From Methylobacterium sp. WSM2598 (GTDB lineage Bacteria; Pseudomonadota; Alphaproteobacteria; Rhizobiales; Beijerinckiaceae), in the NCBI RefSeq assembly GCF_000379105.1, contig NZ_KB900609.1, positions 7,302,939 through 7,366,938 of the forward strand: a stretch of 64,000 bases of DNA, in the 5' to 3' direction. Shown here piece by piece: positions 16,928 to 25,507 of the stretch. The notes under the pieces are model-generated. The model saw nothing but the letters and a program-made list of their open reading frames with translations, searched no databases and was not told the origin of the DNA. The stretch's first letter is position 1. Every line of letters begins with the position of its first letter. The translations under genes were made by a program, and so were the position numbers.

Positions 16928-17719
16928 ATGGATGTCTGGCGAGAGAGCGCGTGGGCGTGCCGCGTGACTGACGAGGGGGCAGAGGCGCGTCCCGAGGCGC
17001 TCACCACGCCGAACCTGCTGCTGGCGGCCCTGCCCGAGGCCGAGTGGGCCCTCATCCGTCCCCACCTCCAGCGGGTTCCCCTGCGCCGCAAGCAGGTGCT
17101 GGAGGAGCCGCGGACGGAGATCCAGCACGTCTACTTCATCGAGCGGGGTCTCGCCTCCGTGCAGGCCAGGACCCAGGCCGACGGTGCGCACGGGGTCGGC
17201 CTCGTCGGCCGCTTCGGCATGACCGGGCTCGGCATCCTGCTCGGGACCCGGCGCGCCACGCTGCGCGTCTCGGTCCAGGTTCCGGGCTCGGCGCTGCGCC
17301 TGGGCGCCGAGGAGGCGGCGCGGCTCATGGAGGCGAGCGCCACCCTGCGCCGGACCGGTCTCAGCTACATCCAGGCGCTGATGACCCAGTCGGCCCAGCT
17401 CAGCCTGTGCAACGCGCGCCACCCGATGAAGCACCGCGTCCGGCGCTGGCTGCTCCTGGCGCGGGACTGGCTCGGCGAGGACGAGGTCTGCGTCAGCCAC
17501 CAGCTGATCGCCGACCTGCTCGGGGTGCGGCGCGCCAGCGTCAGCGAGCAGATCGAGTGCCTGGAGAGCGAGGGCATCGTCAGCCAGAGGCGGGCCTGCA
17601 TCACGCTGCGCGACCGGGCCGCCCTCGAAGCGGATTGCTGCGAGTGTCACCGCCTCGTGCGCGCGGAGTACAGGCGGCTGAACCTCCTCGGGGCGGAGCG
17701 GGCGGCCGAGGACCGGTAG
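16928..17719 (+). CDS. Crp/Fnr-family transcriptional regulator
   Basis: 263 residues. N-terminal cyclic-nucleotide-like effector domain (about 25-150: VLEEPRTEIQHVYFIERGLA, GRFGMTGLGILLG), long dimer helix, and C-terminal winged helix (about 175-235) with VSHQLIADLLGVRRASVSEQ as helix-turn-helix. The recognition helix lacks the E-x-x-S-R residues that FNR uses to read TTGAT, so it is unlikely to bind the FNR-like boxes in this window. No FNR-type N-terminal Cys cluster. It resembles the many orphan Crp-type regulators of Methylobacterium and Bradyrhizobium; effector unknown. Confidence 0.88.
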   Translation: MDVWRESAWACRVTDEGAEARPEALTTPNLLLAALPEAEWALIRPHLQRVPLRRKQVLEEPRTEIQHVYFIERGLASVQARTQADGAHGVGLVGRFGMTGLGILLGTRRATLRVSVQVPGSALRLGAEEAARLMEASATLRRTGLSYIQALMTQSAQLSLCNARHPMKHRVRRWLLLARDWLGEDEVCVSHQLIADLLGVRRASVSEQIECLESEGIVSQRRACITLRDRAALEADCCECHRLVRAEYRRLNLLGAERAAEDR

Positions 17720-17768
17720 CGCCGCGCCCCGCGCCGCCGGCGGATCCCCGCGGGAGGCCGCCCGGCCC

Positions 17769-18527
17769 TCAGCCGCTCAGCTTGGACAGGACGAAGGCCG
17801 CCAGGAAGCCCGCCACGGTGATCAGGCCCGCGTAATCGTGCGCGATCGCGAAGGCCTCCGGGATCATCGTGTCGGAGATCATCGCCAGGATGGCGCCGGC
17901 CGCGACGGCCTCGGTGGCGGCGATCACCGCGGGCGAGAAGCCCGAGAAGACCGCGTAGCCCGCCAGCGAGGCGAGGCCCGAGATCGCCGCGATGCCGGTC
18001 CAGAGCCCGAACACGAAGAGGGCCGAGCGCCCGGCGCGGCGCATGCCCGCCGCGCTGGAGAGGCCCTCGGGCACGTTCGACAGGAAGATGGCGACCACCG
18101 CCACCCAGCTCACCGCCCCGCCCCCGATCATGGTCACGCCGATGACGATGGATTCCGGGATGCCGTCGAGGAGCGCCCCGACCGCGATCGCGAGACCGCT
18201 GCCGGCATCCCCGGGCTGCCGGCCGTCCTCGGTCCCGCCCGACCGCTTGCGGTGCCGGGCGCCCCGGCGGGAGAGGTAGACGTTGGCGCCCGTGTACACC
18301 GCGGCGCCGCCGAGGAAGCCGAGCGAGGTCGCGTCGAAGCCGCCGGTCCGGTAGGCCTCGTCCATCAGCTCGAACGAGAGGGCGGAGATCAGCACGCCCG
18401 ATCCGAACGCCATCACGGCCGCGATGAGCCGCTGCGGGATGCGCAGGAACCACGCGAGGGCGGCCCCGAGCACCAGGGCCGAGCCGCTGAACAGGCCCCA
18501 CAGGCCGGCCTGAAGCGAGACGGGCAT
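17769..18527 (-). CDS. ZIP-family metal transporter
   Basis: Inner-membrane transporter of the ZIP family (Zn2+/Fe2+ type cations), 252 residues, about eight hydrophobic segments. The metal-path helices read ALLDGIPESIVIGV and FLSNVPEGLSSAAGM; the canonical His before the first Glu is replaced by Asp (DGIPES), as in one bacterial ZIP subgroup. A hydrophilic, His/Arg-bearing loop (RRGARHRKRSGGTEDGRQ) sits between helices 3 and 4. Convergent with the Crp-type gene and divergent from the PRC-barrel gene. Confidence 0.87.
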   Translation of the reverse strand: MPVSLQAGLWGLFSGSALVLGAALAWFLRIPQRLIAAVMAFGSGVLISALSFELMDEAYRTGGFDATSLGFLGGAAVYTGANVYLSRRGARHRKRSGGTEDGRQPGDAGSGLAIAVGALLDGIPESIVIGVTMIGGGAVSWVAVVAIFLSNVPEGLSSAAGMRRAGRSALFVFGLWTGIAAISGLASLAGYAVFSGFSPAVIAATEAVAAGAILAMISDTMIPEAFAIAHDYAGLITVAGFLAAFVLSKLSG

Positions 18528-18800
18528 GTCGGATCATCCTCCGATCGGAGAGGTCGAAGCGGAGGCGGGACCGGCCCGGTCCGGCGCAATCCGCAGGTCC
18601 GGCGCGCCTCGGCGCCCCTGCGACTCGACGTCGGGCTGCATCCCGCGCCGATCAAGTCGGGGGATTTCCCGACAGGCACGGCGCCGGGCACGGTTTTCCC
18701 CGACTGACGCGGGCGGATCACGGCCTCCATCTGGCAGGAGCGGGCGCCGCGGCCGCGGGCCGGGGCGCCTCATCCCACGAAGCCAAGCTGAGGAAGGCAC

Positions 18801-19526
18801 ATGACCAAGATCACAGGTGCGGCGACCGCTCTCCTGGTCGCCCTCGCCGGTCCCGCCCTCGCCGGTCCCGCCCTCGCCGGTCCCGCCCTCGCCGGTCCCG
18901 CCCTCGCCGGTCCCGCCCTCGCACAGGGCAACGGCGCGCAGACGCAGACCAGCCCCTCCGCCGCGCAGGCCGGCCAGCCCGGGAGCCAGCAGCACGCGAG
19001 CCTCGTGACGGCCAACAAGATCCGTCAGGACCTGCAGAATGCCGGCTTCAGCGACGTCAAGGTGGTGGCGGAATCCTTCGTCATCCAGGCCAAGTCGAAG
19101 GACGGCGACCCGGTCCTGATGACGGTCGGGCCGCACGGCATGTCGATCTTCGAGACGCTCGGCAGCAACGACCTCAAGGGTGCGGACAAGACCGGCTCGA
19201 CCAACGCGGCCGGGACGAGAGCGATCAAGGTCTCGCGGCTCACCGACATGAACCTCTACAACGCCAAGGGCGAGGTGCTCGGCGACGTCGAGCAGGTCGT
19301 GCGCGGCGGCGACGGGCATGCCAGCATCGTGATCGGGCACGGCGGCGTGCTCGGTCTCGGCGAGAAGCAGGTCGCGGTCCCGCTCGACAAGGTGTCGATG
19401 AACGGCGACCGGCTGGTCGCCCGCGGGATCACCGACGACCAGATCAAGGCGATGCCGGCCTGGACCAAGGGCAGCGGCACCCCGGTCAACGCCGACCAAT
19501 CCGTCAGCGTCGCCACCAGCGGCTGA
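18801..19526 (+). CDS. Exported PRC-barrel domain protein with repeated signal peptide
   Basis: 241 residues. The signal peptide contains five perfect copies of the pentapeptide AGPAL, giving a longer hydrophobic part than normal, before cleavage near AQGNGAQTQ. Residues 60-145 are a mixed region (ANKIRQDLQNAGFSDVKVV), and 150-215 match a PRC-barrel (MNLYNAKGEVLGDVEQVV, VAVPLDKVSM). PRC-barrel envelope proteins of this type are common in Methylobacterium and have no firm function. Start ATG at 18801 preceded by GAGGAAGGCAC. Single gene. Confidence 0.85.
   Translation: MTKITGAATALLVALAGPALAGPALAGPALAGPALAGPALAQGNGAQTQTSPSAAQAGQPGSQQHASLVTANKIRQDLQNAGFSDVKVVAESFVIQAKSKDGDPVLMTVGPHGMSIFETLGSNDLKGADKTGSTNAAGTRAIKVSRLTDMNLYNAKGEVLGDVEQVVRGGDGHASIVIGHGGVLGLGEKQVAVPLDKVSMNGDRLVARGITDDQIKAMPAWTKGSGTPVNADQSVSVATSG
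18841..18915 (+). repeat. 15-bp tandem repeat, five copies, in signal peptide
   Basis: Five identical head-to-tail copies of CCCTCGCCGGTCCCG plus a partial sixth, all in frame, encoding AGPAL units in the signal peptide of the PRC-barrel protein. Perfect identity points to recent expansion; copy-number changes would alter signal peptide length without breaking the frame. Confidence 0.9.
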
Positions 19527-19706
19527 GCCCCCTCGCCGCGGCGGGCCGGAGAACCGAGCGGGCGACGCGGCATCCTGCCGGGGCGCCCGCTCTCCCCGGG
19601 GCGCCCGCGCCCCCTGCCCCGGACCAGCGCCGGGATCGCCCCGTCCCGCCGCGCGACCGGCCCCGCCGTCCCGCTCTCCCGCGCGGATCCGTGACGGCGG
19701 GGCCGG

Positions 19707-20366
19707 TCACGGCGGGGTCTCGCGCAGCCGATCGAGCCAGCCGCGGGCCGCGCCGAAGCGCACGATGTCGGCGCGCGTGCGCAGGTGCAGCTTCTCGGCC
19801 GCGCGCGCCTTGTAGGTCTCGACGGTCTTGACGCTGACGTCGAGCCGCAGCGCGATCTCCGTGTTGCTGAAGCCCTGGGCCGTGTGCCGGAGCACCTCCG
19901 TCTCCCGCGGGCTGAGATCCGCGCCGCCGGGTTCCGCGGACCGGGCGGCGGGCGCCCCGGGGAGCGCCTTGTCGGCCACGGCCGGGTCGAGGTAGAGCCC
20001 GCCCGCCGCCACCGCCCGGATCGCCCGCAGCAGCTCGTCGGCGGCCGAGCGCTTGAGGTAGCCGCGCGCCCCGGCCTGCAGCATCGGCTGCACGTAGGCC
20101 CGGCTCTCGTGCACGGTCAGGGCCAGGAGCTTCACCTGCGGGCATCGCTCGGCGAGGCGGCGCGCGAGGTCGAGTCCGTTGAGGTCCGGCAGCGACATGT
20201 CGATGATCGCGACGTCCGGCTCGGTCGCGCAGATGACCTCGAGCGCCTGCGAGCCGGTGGCGGCCTCGCCCACGAGGTGCAGGTCCGGCGCGCTCGCCAG
20301 CAGCGCCTTGATGCCGGTGACCACGATCGGGTGGTCGTCGGCCAGGGTCACGCGGATCTCGGCCAT
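19707..20366 (-). CDS. NarL/FixJ-type response regulator
   Basis: 219 residues. Receiver domain 1-120 with acid pocket D10/D11, phospho-acceptor D56 (DVAIIDMSLPDLNG) and conserved Lys in GYLKRSA. LuxR-type DNA-binding domain from about 150 (LSPRETEVLRHTAQGFSNTE, SVKTVETYKARAAEKL). The start overlaps the 3' end of the upstream sensor kinase gene by 19 bases, so the two are co-translated partners. Target genes unknown. Confidence 0.93.
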   Translation of the reverse strand: MAEIRVTLADDHPIVVTGIKALLASAPDLHLVGEAATGSQALEVICATEPDVAIIDMSLPDLNGLDLARRLAERCPQVKLLALTVHESRAYVQPMLQAGARGYLKRSAADELLRAIRAVAAGGLYLDPAVADKALPGAPAARSAEPGGADLSPRETEVLRHTAQGFSNTEIALRLDVSVKTVETYKARAAEKLHLRTRADIVRFGAARGWLDRLRETPP

Positions 20367-22450
20367 CGGGCCTCCGGCATCGGTGCGAGGGGGACGTCGA
20401 TGAACAGGGTCGTGCCCGAGCCCGGCGCGGATTCGACGCGCAGGGTCCCGCCGATCAGGCTCAGGCGCTCGCGGATGCTGGAGAGGCCGAGGCGCCGCGG
20501 CCGCCCCTCCGCCGGCGGGGCGCAGGCCTCCGGGTCGAAGCCGGTGCCGTCGTCCTCGATCACCACGCCGAGGCGCTCGCCGCGGCGCTCCAGCACGACG
20601 CTGACATGGGTCGCGCGGGCGTGCTTGAGCACGTTCGTGAGGGCCTCCTGCGCGACGCGGTACATGGCGGTCTCCACCTCGAGCGGCAGGCGCGCGGACA
20701 ACCCGAATGCCTGGACGTCAACGCCGAGCCCGTAGCGGGCGGTCCAATCGGCGCCGAGCGCCGCGAGCGCGTTGACGAGGCCGAGATCGTCGAGGGCGCT
20801 CGGGCGCAGGTCGGAGGCGGTGCGGTGGATGTCGCGCCCGATCTCGCCCGCGAGGCCCTGCAGCCAGCGGACCTGGTCGCGGGCCCGCGGCGGGCTCGGC
20901 CCGCGGGCGAGGAGATCCTCGAGTCCCTTCAGGCCGAGGGAGAGGCCGGTGACCGTCTGCCCGACCTGGTCGTGCAGCTCGCGGGCGATGCGCCGCTGCT
21001 CGTCCTCCTGGGCCTGGGCGAGGCGGCGCAGCAGGTCGTGATGCGCCGCCTCGGCGCGCTTGCGCGGCTCGATGTCGGCGATCACGCCGTGCAGCACCGC
21101 GCCCTCTCCGCGGCCCCCTCCCGCCCGCGGCAGGTCCGGGCGCTCCTCGCGGCCCATCAGGCGCCGCCAGCGCGCCTGCTGCCCGGCCGGGGTCACCCGG
21201 AACTCGATGTCGAGCCCCGCGCCCCGGCGCAGGGCCTCCTCGACCGCCGCGACCAGGCGGTCGCGGTCCTCCGGCGCGACGACGGCGAGGACGGCCCGGT
21301 CGGGCCACCCGAAGGCGTCCGGCGCCGCCGCCGTCGCGGGCAGGCCGAGGAGGTCGCGCGTCCGGGCGGAGCCGACGATGCGGCCGCCGCCCCGGTCCCA
21401 GCGCCAGGTCCCGAGCTCCGCGGCGGCGATCGCGACCGCGGCCCGCTCCTCGCTCGTCGCGAGCGCCAGCGCGGCGCGAAGCTGCTCGCCCCGCCGCCGC
21501 TCCGCGATCTCGCGGCCGGTCCGGACCGCGAGGCCCGCCGCCAGGGCCAGGGCGGCCGCGAGGCCGGCCACCAGCAGGATCAGCGACCGGGCGACCGGCT
21601 GGTCGAGGGCGTCGCTCGGGATCGCGAAGTGGACCGACCAGCCGCCGGTCCCGGCGAGCGTCTGGTAGACGGTGTCGACCTCGACCCCGTCCTGCGCCTC
21701 GCTGCGGTAGAGGCCCTGCGGGGCGCGCGCCACCGCCTCCCGCATCGCCGCGTCCGGGGGCCGGCCGACCCGCTCGTCGCCCGGCACGCTGCGGGCGATG
21801 AGCCGCCCCTCCCGGTCGACGATGGTGCCGATCCACCCCGCCGGCGCGCCGGCCTGGGCCAGGATGGCGCGGATGCCCTCGGGGCTGAGGCCGACGCAGA
21901 GCACGTCGCGCAGCGCCTGATCCCGCGCGACGGGCGCGCAGACGGAGACGAGGCGCTTGCCGCTGATCGGTCCGACGGGCCCGACGCCCCCGATCGCGGG
22001 CGCGCGCGTGCGCCGCACCGCCTCGATCGTCGGCAGGTCGGCCGCCGGCCCGAGCGCGCTGCCGAGCGGGCGCAGCAGGTTGAGGATCTGCCGGCCATCC
22101 GCGCCGACGAGCGAGACGGTCTCCCAGAGCGGTCGCGCGCGGGTGATGCGCTGCGCCTCGTCGTAGAAGGCGGCGAGGTTCGGCGCGTCGAGCGCCGGCG
22201 ACAGGGCGAGCGTCGTCAGCACCGCGAGTTCCTCGCCGACCGCGCTCGTCACCCGCTCGGCCACCTGCGTCACGGTCTCGGCGGCGGCCCGCCGGACCCC
22301 GGCCCGGGTCTGGGTGGCGGCCAGGTAGGCGGCCCCGGCCCCGAACAGGACGATCGGGATCGTGGTGGCGAGGAGGAGCGAGATCAGCGGACCGCGCGCG
22401 ACGGGCCGGGGCGGGGCGGTCGTGCATGCCGGTGTCTCGGGGTCGAGCAT
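20348..22450 (-). CDS. Membrane sensor histidine kinase (HisKA_3 type)
   Basis: 700 residues, inner membrane. One N-terminal helix (LISLLLATTIPIVLFGAGAA), a large periplasmic cache-like sensor domain (about 45-300, with WETVSLVGADGRQILN and IGTIVDREGRLIARSVPG), a second helix (SLILLVAGLAAALALAAGL), a PAS-like domain (about 355-470), a HisKA_3 dimer domain with RRIARELHDQVGQTVTGLSL near residue 490, and an HATPase domain (NVLKHARAT, EDDGTGFDP, LGLSSIRERL). Pairs with the overlapping response regulator downstream. The start MLDPETPA at 22450 was chosen because the longer frame adds only Arg-rich residues. Confidence 0.92.
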   Translation of the reverse strand: MLDPETPACTTAPPRPVARGPLISLLLATTIPIVLFGAGAAYLAATQTRAGVRRAAAETVTQVAERVTSAVGEELAVLTTLALSPALDAPNLAAFYDEAQRITRARPLWETVSLVGADGRQILNLLRPLGSALGPAADLPTIEAVRRTRAPAIGGVGPVGPISGKRLVSVCAPVARDQALRDVLCVGLSPEGIRAILAQAGAPAGWIGTIVDREGRLIARSVPGDERVGRPPDAAMREAVARAPQGLYRSEAQDGVEVDTVYQTLAGTGGWSVHFAIPSDALDQPVARSLILLVAGLAAALALAAGLAVRTGREIAERRRGEQLRAALALATSEERAAVAIAAAELGTWRWDRGGGRIVGSARTRDLLGLPATAAAPDAFGWPDRAVLAVVAPEDRDRLVAAVEEALRRGAGLDIEFRVTPAGQQARWRRLMGREERPDLPRAGGGRGEGAVLHGVIADIEPRKRAEAAHHDLLRRLAQAQEDEQRRIARELHDQVGQTVTGLSLGLKGLEDLLARGPSPPRARDQVRWLQGLAGEIGRDIHRTASDLRPSALDDLGLVNALAALGADWTARYGLGVDVQAFGLSARLPLEVETAMYRVAQEALTNVLKHARATHVSVVLERRGERLGVVIEDDGTGFDPEACAPPAEGRPRRLGLSSIRERLSLIGGTLRVESAPGSGTTLFIDVPLAPMPEARWPRSA

Positions 22451-22707
22451 GCGCGCCTCATCCACGCGTCGCGCCGGGAGAGCGGGGCCGCCGCCCCCGT
22501 CGTGGCGGCAACGTCGCCGCGCCCGGGATGCTCCCGCGGGGTTCGCCGCGCGGCCCCGCGCCTCCCGGCCCCGTCCGGGAGGCCACGGACAGGGTCGCCG
22601 CATCTCCCGACCGGCGGCCGTCCCGGGCGGCCTCCCCTCAGGATCAGCCCCGCGTCGGGCGCGACCGGTCCCGCGCGGTCCGGCAGACCACCCGGGAGAC
22701 CCACACC

Positions 22708-22881
22708 ATGAGGACCATCTCGATCGGAATCGCCGCCGCCCTGTCCGTCGCGGTGCTGGCCGGACCCTGCACGCAGGACATCGCGCTCCTCGACGGGCAG
22801 ATCTCGCGGATCGGCGTCGATCCGGCCGCGCGGGCGGGACACGAAGTGTTCATTCTCACCATTCGCGCGTTCCAGGATTAA
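22708..22881 (+). CDS. Short exported protein, probably truncated
   Basis: 57 residues: signal peptide MRTISIGIAAALSVAVLAGP, then CTQDIALLDGQISRIGVD. Small exported proteins with a Cys-x-x-(D/E)-I start after the signal peptide are frequent in Methylobacterium and are usually longer (around 90 residues). Here the frame ends at the edge of a very AT-rich stretch (22875-22970), which looks like a disruption. No function known. CGGGAGACCCACACC precedes the ATG. Confidence 0.5.
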   Translation: MRTISIGIAAALSVAVLAGPCTQDIALLDGQISRIGVDPAARAGHEVFILTIRAFQD

Positions 22882-23061
22882 AGTTCATCGAAATACGTGA
22901 AGTACAATAATATTAAATTGCCGTAATCTTGCTTGAACTCGTAAGTTTAGATATCAGATCGACGCGTGCGGGCGCCGCGATGCTTCTGCACCGGATCGGG
23001 ATGCGGATTGGCGGCCCGGCGCGCGTCGCTGATGATCTCTCGGGTTCAGGAGCAAAGTCCC

Positions 23062-23412
23062 ATGTCGATCCGATCTGTTGCCCCGGTTCTCGGCCTCCTC
23101 GTTCTGTCGGTCAGCCCCGCCCTGGCCATCACCGTGACCAATCAGGACAAGCGGGAGCACACGCTCACCATCGACCGCGGCGCGGAGGAGAAGGACGCGA
23201 CGATCGCGCCCGGCGCCTCCCTGCGGGTCGATTGTCCGGACGGCTGCAGCCTGCGCACCCGCACGGCCGGCTACGACAGCGCCGCCGAGACCGGTGACCG
23301 CTGGGTGATCCGGCAGGACGGCCTGCTGCATCCCGCGGGCGAGGACCTGGCCACCGGCAGCCTCCGGGACAAGCCGGCCGCCGACCGGGGCGGCAAGGCC
23401 CCGACGCGGTGA
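23062..23412 (+). CDS. Small exported protein of unknown function
   Basis: 116 residues. Signal peptide (MSIRSVAPVLGLLVLSVSPA, cleavage after ALA), then a domain with ITVTNQDKREHTLTIDRG and SLRVDCPDGCSLRTRTAGYD. The two Cys (DCPDGC) may be disulphide-linked. The pattern of beta strands resembles small periplasmic cupredoxin-like or adhesion folds, but there are no copper-ligand residues in the right order and no family is claimed. AGGAG lies 11 bases before the start. Confidence 0.7.
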   Translation: MSIRSVAPVLGLLVLSVSPALAITVTNQDKREHTLTIDRGAEEKDATIAPGASLRVDCPDGCSLRTRTAGYDSAAETGDRWVIRQDGLLHPAGEDLATGSLRDKPAADRGGKAPTR

Positions 23413-23522
23413 GCCGGCGGGCCGGCGGGGGTGAAGCGGCCCCCGCCGGCCCCGGCTCCGCCGCGGGACGAACCCGTCCCGCCCGATCCGGTTCGCCGCC
23501 GCTCCCGCGTCCCGGGTGCGGC

Positions 23523-24731
23523 TCACTCCGCCGCGAGCCGCGCGGGCGCGCGCCGCCTCTCCGCCGCGTAGCGCGCGACGGCGCCGGCGAGGGGCGGCAG
23601 CGGCCGCCCGCGCTCGCTCGCCAGAGCGGTGTTGCGGTGGTCGGCCGGTGCGCGGAAGCCCGGAGCGGGGCGGGGCAGGCCGGCGGCCAGGGTCAGCCGC
23701 GTCGCGAAGCCCGCCCAGGTCGTCTCGCCCGCGTTGACGAGGTGCCAGAGGCCCGCCTCGCCCGCGGCGAGCAGGCCGAGGGCGGCGTGGACCAGGTCCG
23801 GCAGGTAGGTGGGCGAGACGATCTCGGGCCGCAGGAAGCGCCGGAGGCTGCCGGACCCGAGGCCGGCGAGGAGCAGGCCGGCCTCGTCGCTGGCGTCGGG
23901 GAGGCCGAAGACCACGCTGGTGCGCGCCACGAGCGCCCCCGGATGGGCGCCGAGGATGCCCGCCTCCCGCGCGGCCTCGCTGGCCCCGTAGGCGCCCGAC
24001 GGCCGGACCGGATCGCTCTCCACGGCGGCGCTCCCGGTGCGGCCGTCGAAGACGAGGTCCGAGGAGAAGGCGAGGAGCCGCGCGCCCACCCCGGCGCAGA
24101 GCCCGGCCACCCGCTCGCCCCGGCGGATGTCGGCGCGGAACGAGCCGCCCGGATAGCGCTTGGCAGCGGCGGCGAGCGGAAGGCCAGTCGGGTCGATCAC
24201 GGCCCAGGCCGGCTGCGCGGCCAGGTCATCCGGCAGCGCCTCCGGATCCACCACGGCCGCGGACAGGCCACGGGCCTCGCAGAGCCGCGCGATGGCCGCC
24301 CCGTAGGCTCCCGCCCGCCCGAGGACGACGAGGCGGGCCGCCTCGGGCGGCGGCGCCGGATCTCCGGGCTCCGCCCCGGGAGGGCCGGCCGCGGCGCGGC
24401 CGGGCCTCGTGCCGCGGGCCGGCCGGTCATCGTGCCGGGACCCGTCGCGGCGGTCCGGATCGTCGGGCGCGACGGCCTTCCGCGGGAAAGCGGCCCGAAG
24501 GGCCGCGATGCCCGGCGCCGCGAGCGCGTCGCGGTCCGCGCGCCGGTTCCCGCGGCCGGTCCGCGCGAGCGGCTCCCGGCCGGTCCGCGCGAGCGGCTCC
24601 CGGCCGGTCCGCGCGAGCGGCTCCCGGCCGGTCCGCGCGAGCGGCTCCCGGAAGGCGTCCGCGAAGCGACCGATGCCGCACGCGATCCCACCCCATGCCT
24701 CAAGCATCACGTCGAATCCCGCTCGGTCCAT
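23523..24731 (-). CDS. RmlD-like sugar-nucleotide reductase domain protein, probably an internally deleted GH1/RmlD fusion
   Basis: 402 residues. The C-terminal part (about 130-400) is an NAD(P)-binding RmlD-like domain (ARLVVLGRAGAYGAAIARLC, LLAFSSDLVFDGR, SGAYGASEAAREAGIL, EIVSPTYLPDLVHAALGLL). The N-terminus (LEAWGGIACGIGRFADAFRE) resembles the start of the family-1 glycosylhydrolase domain (pattern LELWGGIECTVNRVGD) that is fused to RmlD in some alphaproteobacterial proteins, and a later stretch (GIAALRAAFPRKAVAPDDPD) recalls that domain's next motif. Between them are four perfect copies of REPLARTG. So most of a roughly 400-residue hydrolase domain appears lost. Start at 24731; no strong ribosome binding site. 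Confidence 0.65.
   Translation of the reverse strand: MDRAGFDVMLEAWGGIACGIGRFADAFREPLARTGREPLARTGREPLARTGREPLARTGRGNRRADRDALAAPGIAALRAAFPRKAVAPDDPDRRDGSRHDDRPARGTRPGRAAAGPPGAEPGDPAPPPEAARLVVLGRAGAYGAAIARLCEARGLSAAVVDPEALPDDLAAQPAWAVIDPTGLPLAAAAKRYPGGSFRADIRRGERVAGLCAGVGARLLAFSSDLVFDGRTGSAAVESDPVRPSGAYGASEAAREAGILGAHPGALVARTSVVFGLPDASDEAGLLLAGLGSGSLRRFLRPEIVSPTYLPDLVHAALGLLAAGEAGLWHLVNAGETTWAGFATRLTLAAGLPRPAPGFRAPADHRNTALASERGRPLPPLAGAVARYAAERRRAPARLAAE
24554..24649 (-). repeat. 24-bp tandem repeat, four copies
   Basis: Four identical head-to-tail 24-base units (each starting GGCCGGTCCGCGCGAGCGGC on the plus strand), encoding REPLARTG four times in the minus-strand RmlD-like gene. Perfect identity suggests recent expansion at the join left by an internal deletion. 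Confidence 0.9.
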
Positions 24732-24953
24732 GACAAATGCGCGCCGCTTTCAAGCCATCGCTTCGCCAAACGTTCCAGATCTTGTTCTGTATCCAACCGC
24801 GCCGGAGCAACCTGTGTTAAGCAGATTGTGCGGGACGTTGCGCGGCGACGAGGTCCTGTTTCGCTGATTAACTTATGATCAGGGCGCGCCGGGCGGACGA
24901 ACAGCGCTGATCGAGCGTGGAGGCGGGCATCGGGAGCCCGGCGGTCGAACCGC

Positions 24954-25345
24954 TCAGCCGGCGCCCGCCGCGGCCGGATCCGGACGGGTCCGCGCCCGGG
25001 TCGGCGGCCGGGCGAGCAGGACCGGCCGGGCGCCCTCCCCGGGCGCGTCGAGGGCGCGGTCGGGCGAGGGAAGGTCGAGGGAGCCGTCCGCCCGGATCAC
25101 GAGGAGGCAGGTCCCGTCCTGAGCCGGCCCCTCTCCCCGGCGGCGCGCAGCTCGCGGACATCGAGGGCGAGGCCGCCCTCGAACACCACGATCGCCACCG
25201 CCAGCCCGACCAGGGGACGCAGGCTCGGCCCGAGAGCGGCGCAGGGGCGCAGCAGGCCGAGCACGGGGCCGACCAGGACGCCGAGCGCCAGCAGCATCAT
25301 GGTGGCCGGGACGCGCAGGCGGGCCGCGAGGCACTGCGCGGCCAC
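24954..25345 (-). pseudogene. Remnant of a CPA1-type cation:proton antiporter
   Basis: Two ends of one gene with the middle missing. From a GTG at 25345 one frame gives antiporter-like helices (VPATMMLLALGVLVGPVLGL, PLVGLAVAIVVFEGGLALDV) with the conserved FEGGL motif of Na+/H+ exchangers. Near 25120 the frame is lost, and another frame continues with a TrkA_C-like tail (CLLVIRADGSLDLPSPDRAL and ARPVLLA) to a stop at 24954. A normal gene would be about 1.5-1.8 kb, so well over 1 kb is gone. Assignment rests on the two end motifs. Confidence 0.6.
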
Positions 25346-25507
25346 CCCGCCCCGCCACCATGCACAGCACCGCGGTCGCTACGCCCTGCTCCATGCCCGT
25401 CCGCCGCGCCGGTGCGGCGGACGACAACGCGCCGCGAGGGGGCCGGATCGCGGCGGGCCGTCCTGCGGCGTCGGGGCGCGGCCGCGGCGGCCCCGGCCGC
25501 CGTCCCG

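Noticed and set aside
18640..18670. FNR-like half site (GATCAAG) in the ZIP/PRC intergenic region
   Set aside because: Only one half matches; no TTGAT partner at the required spacing.
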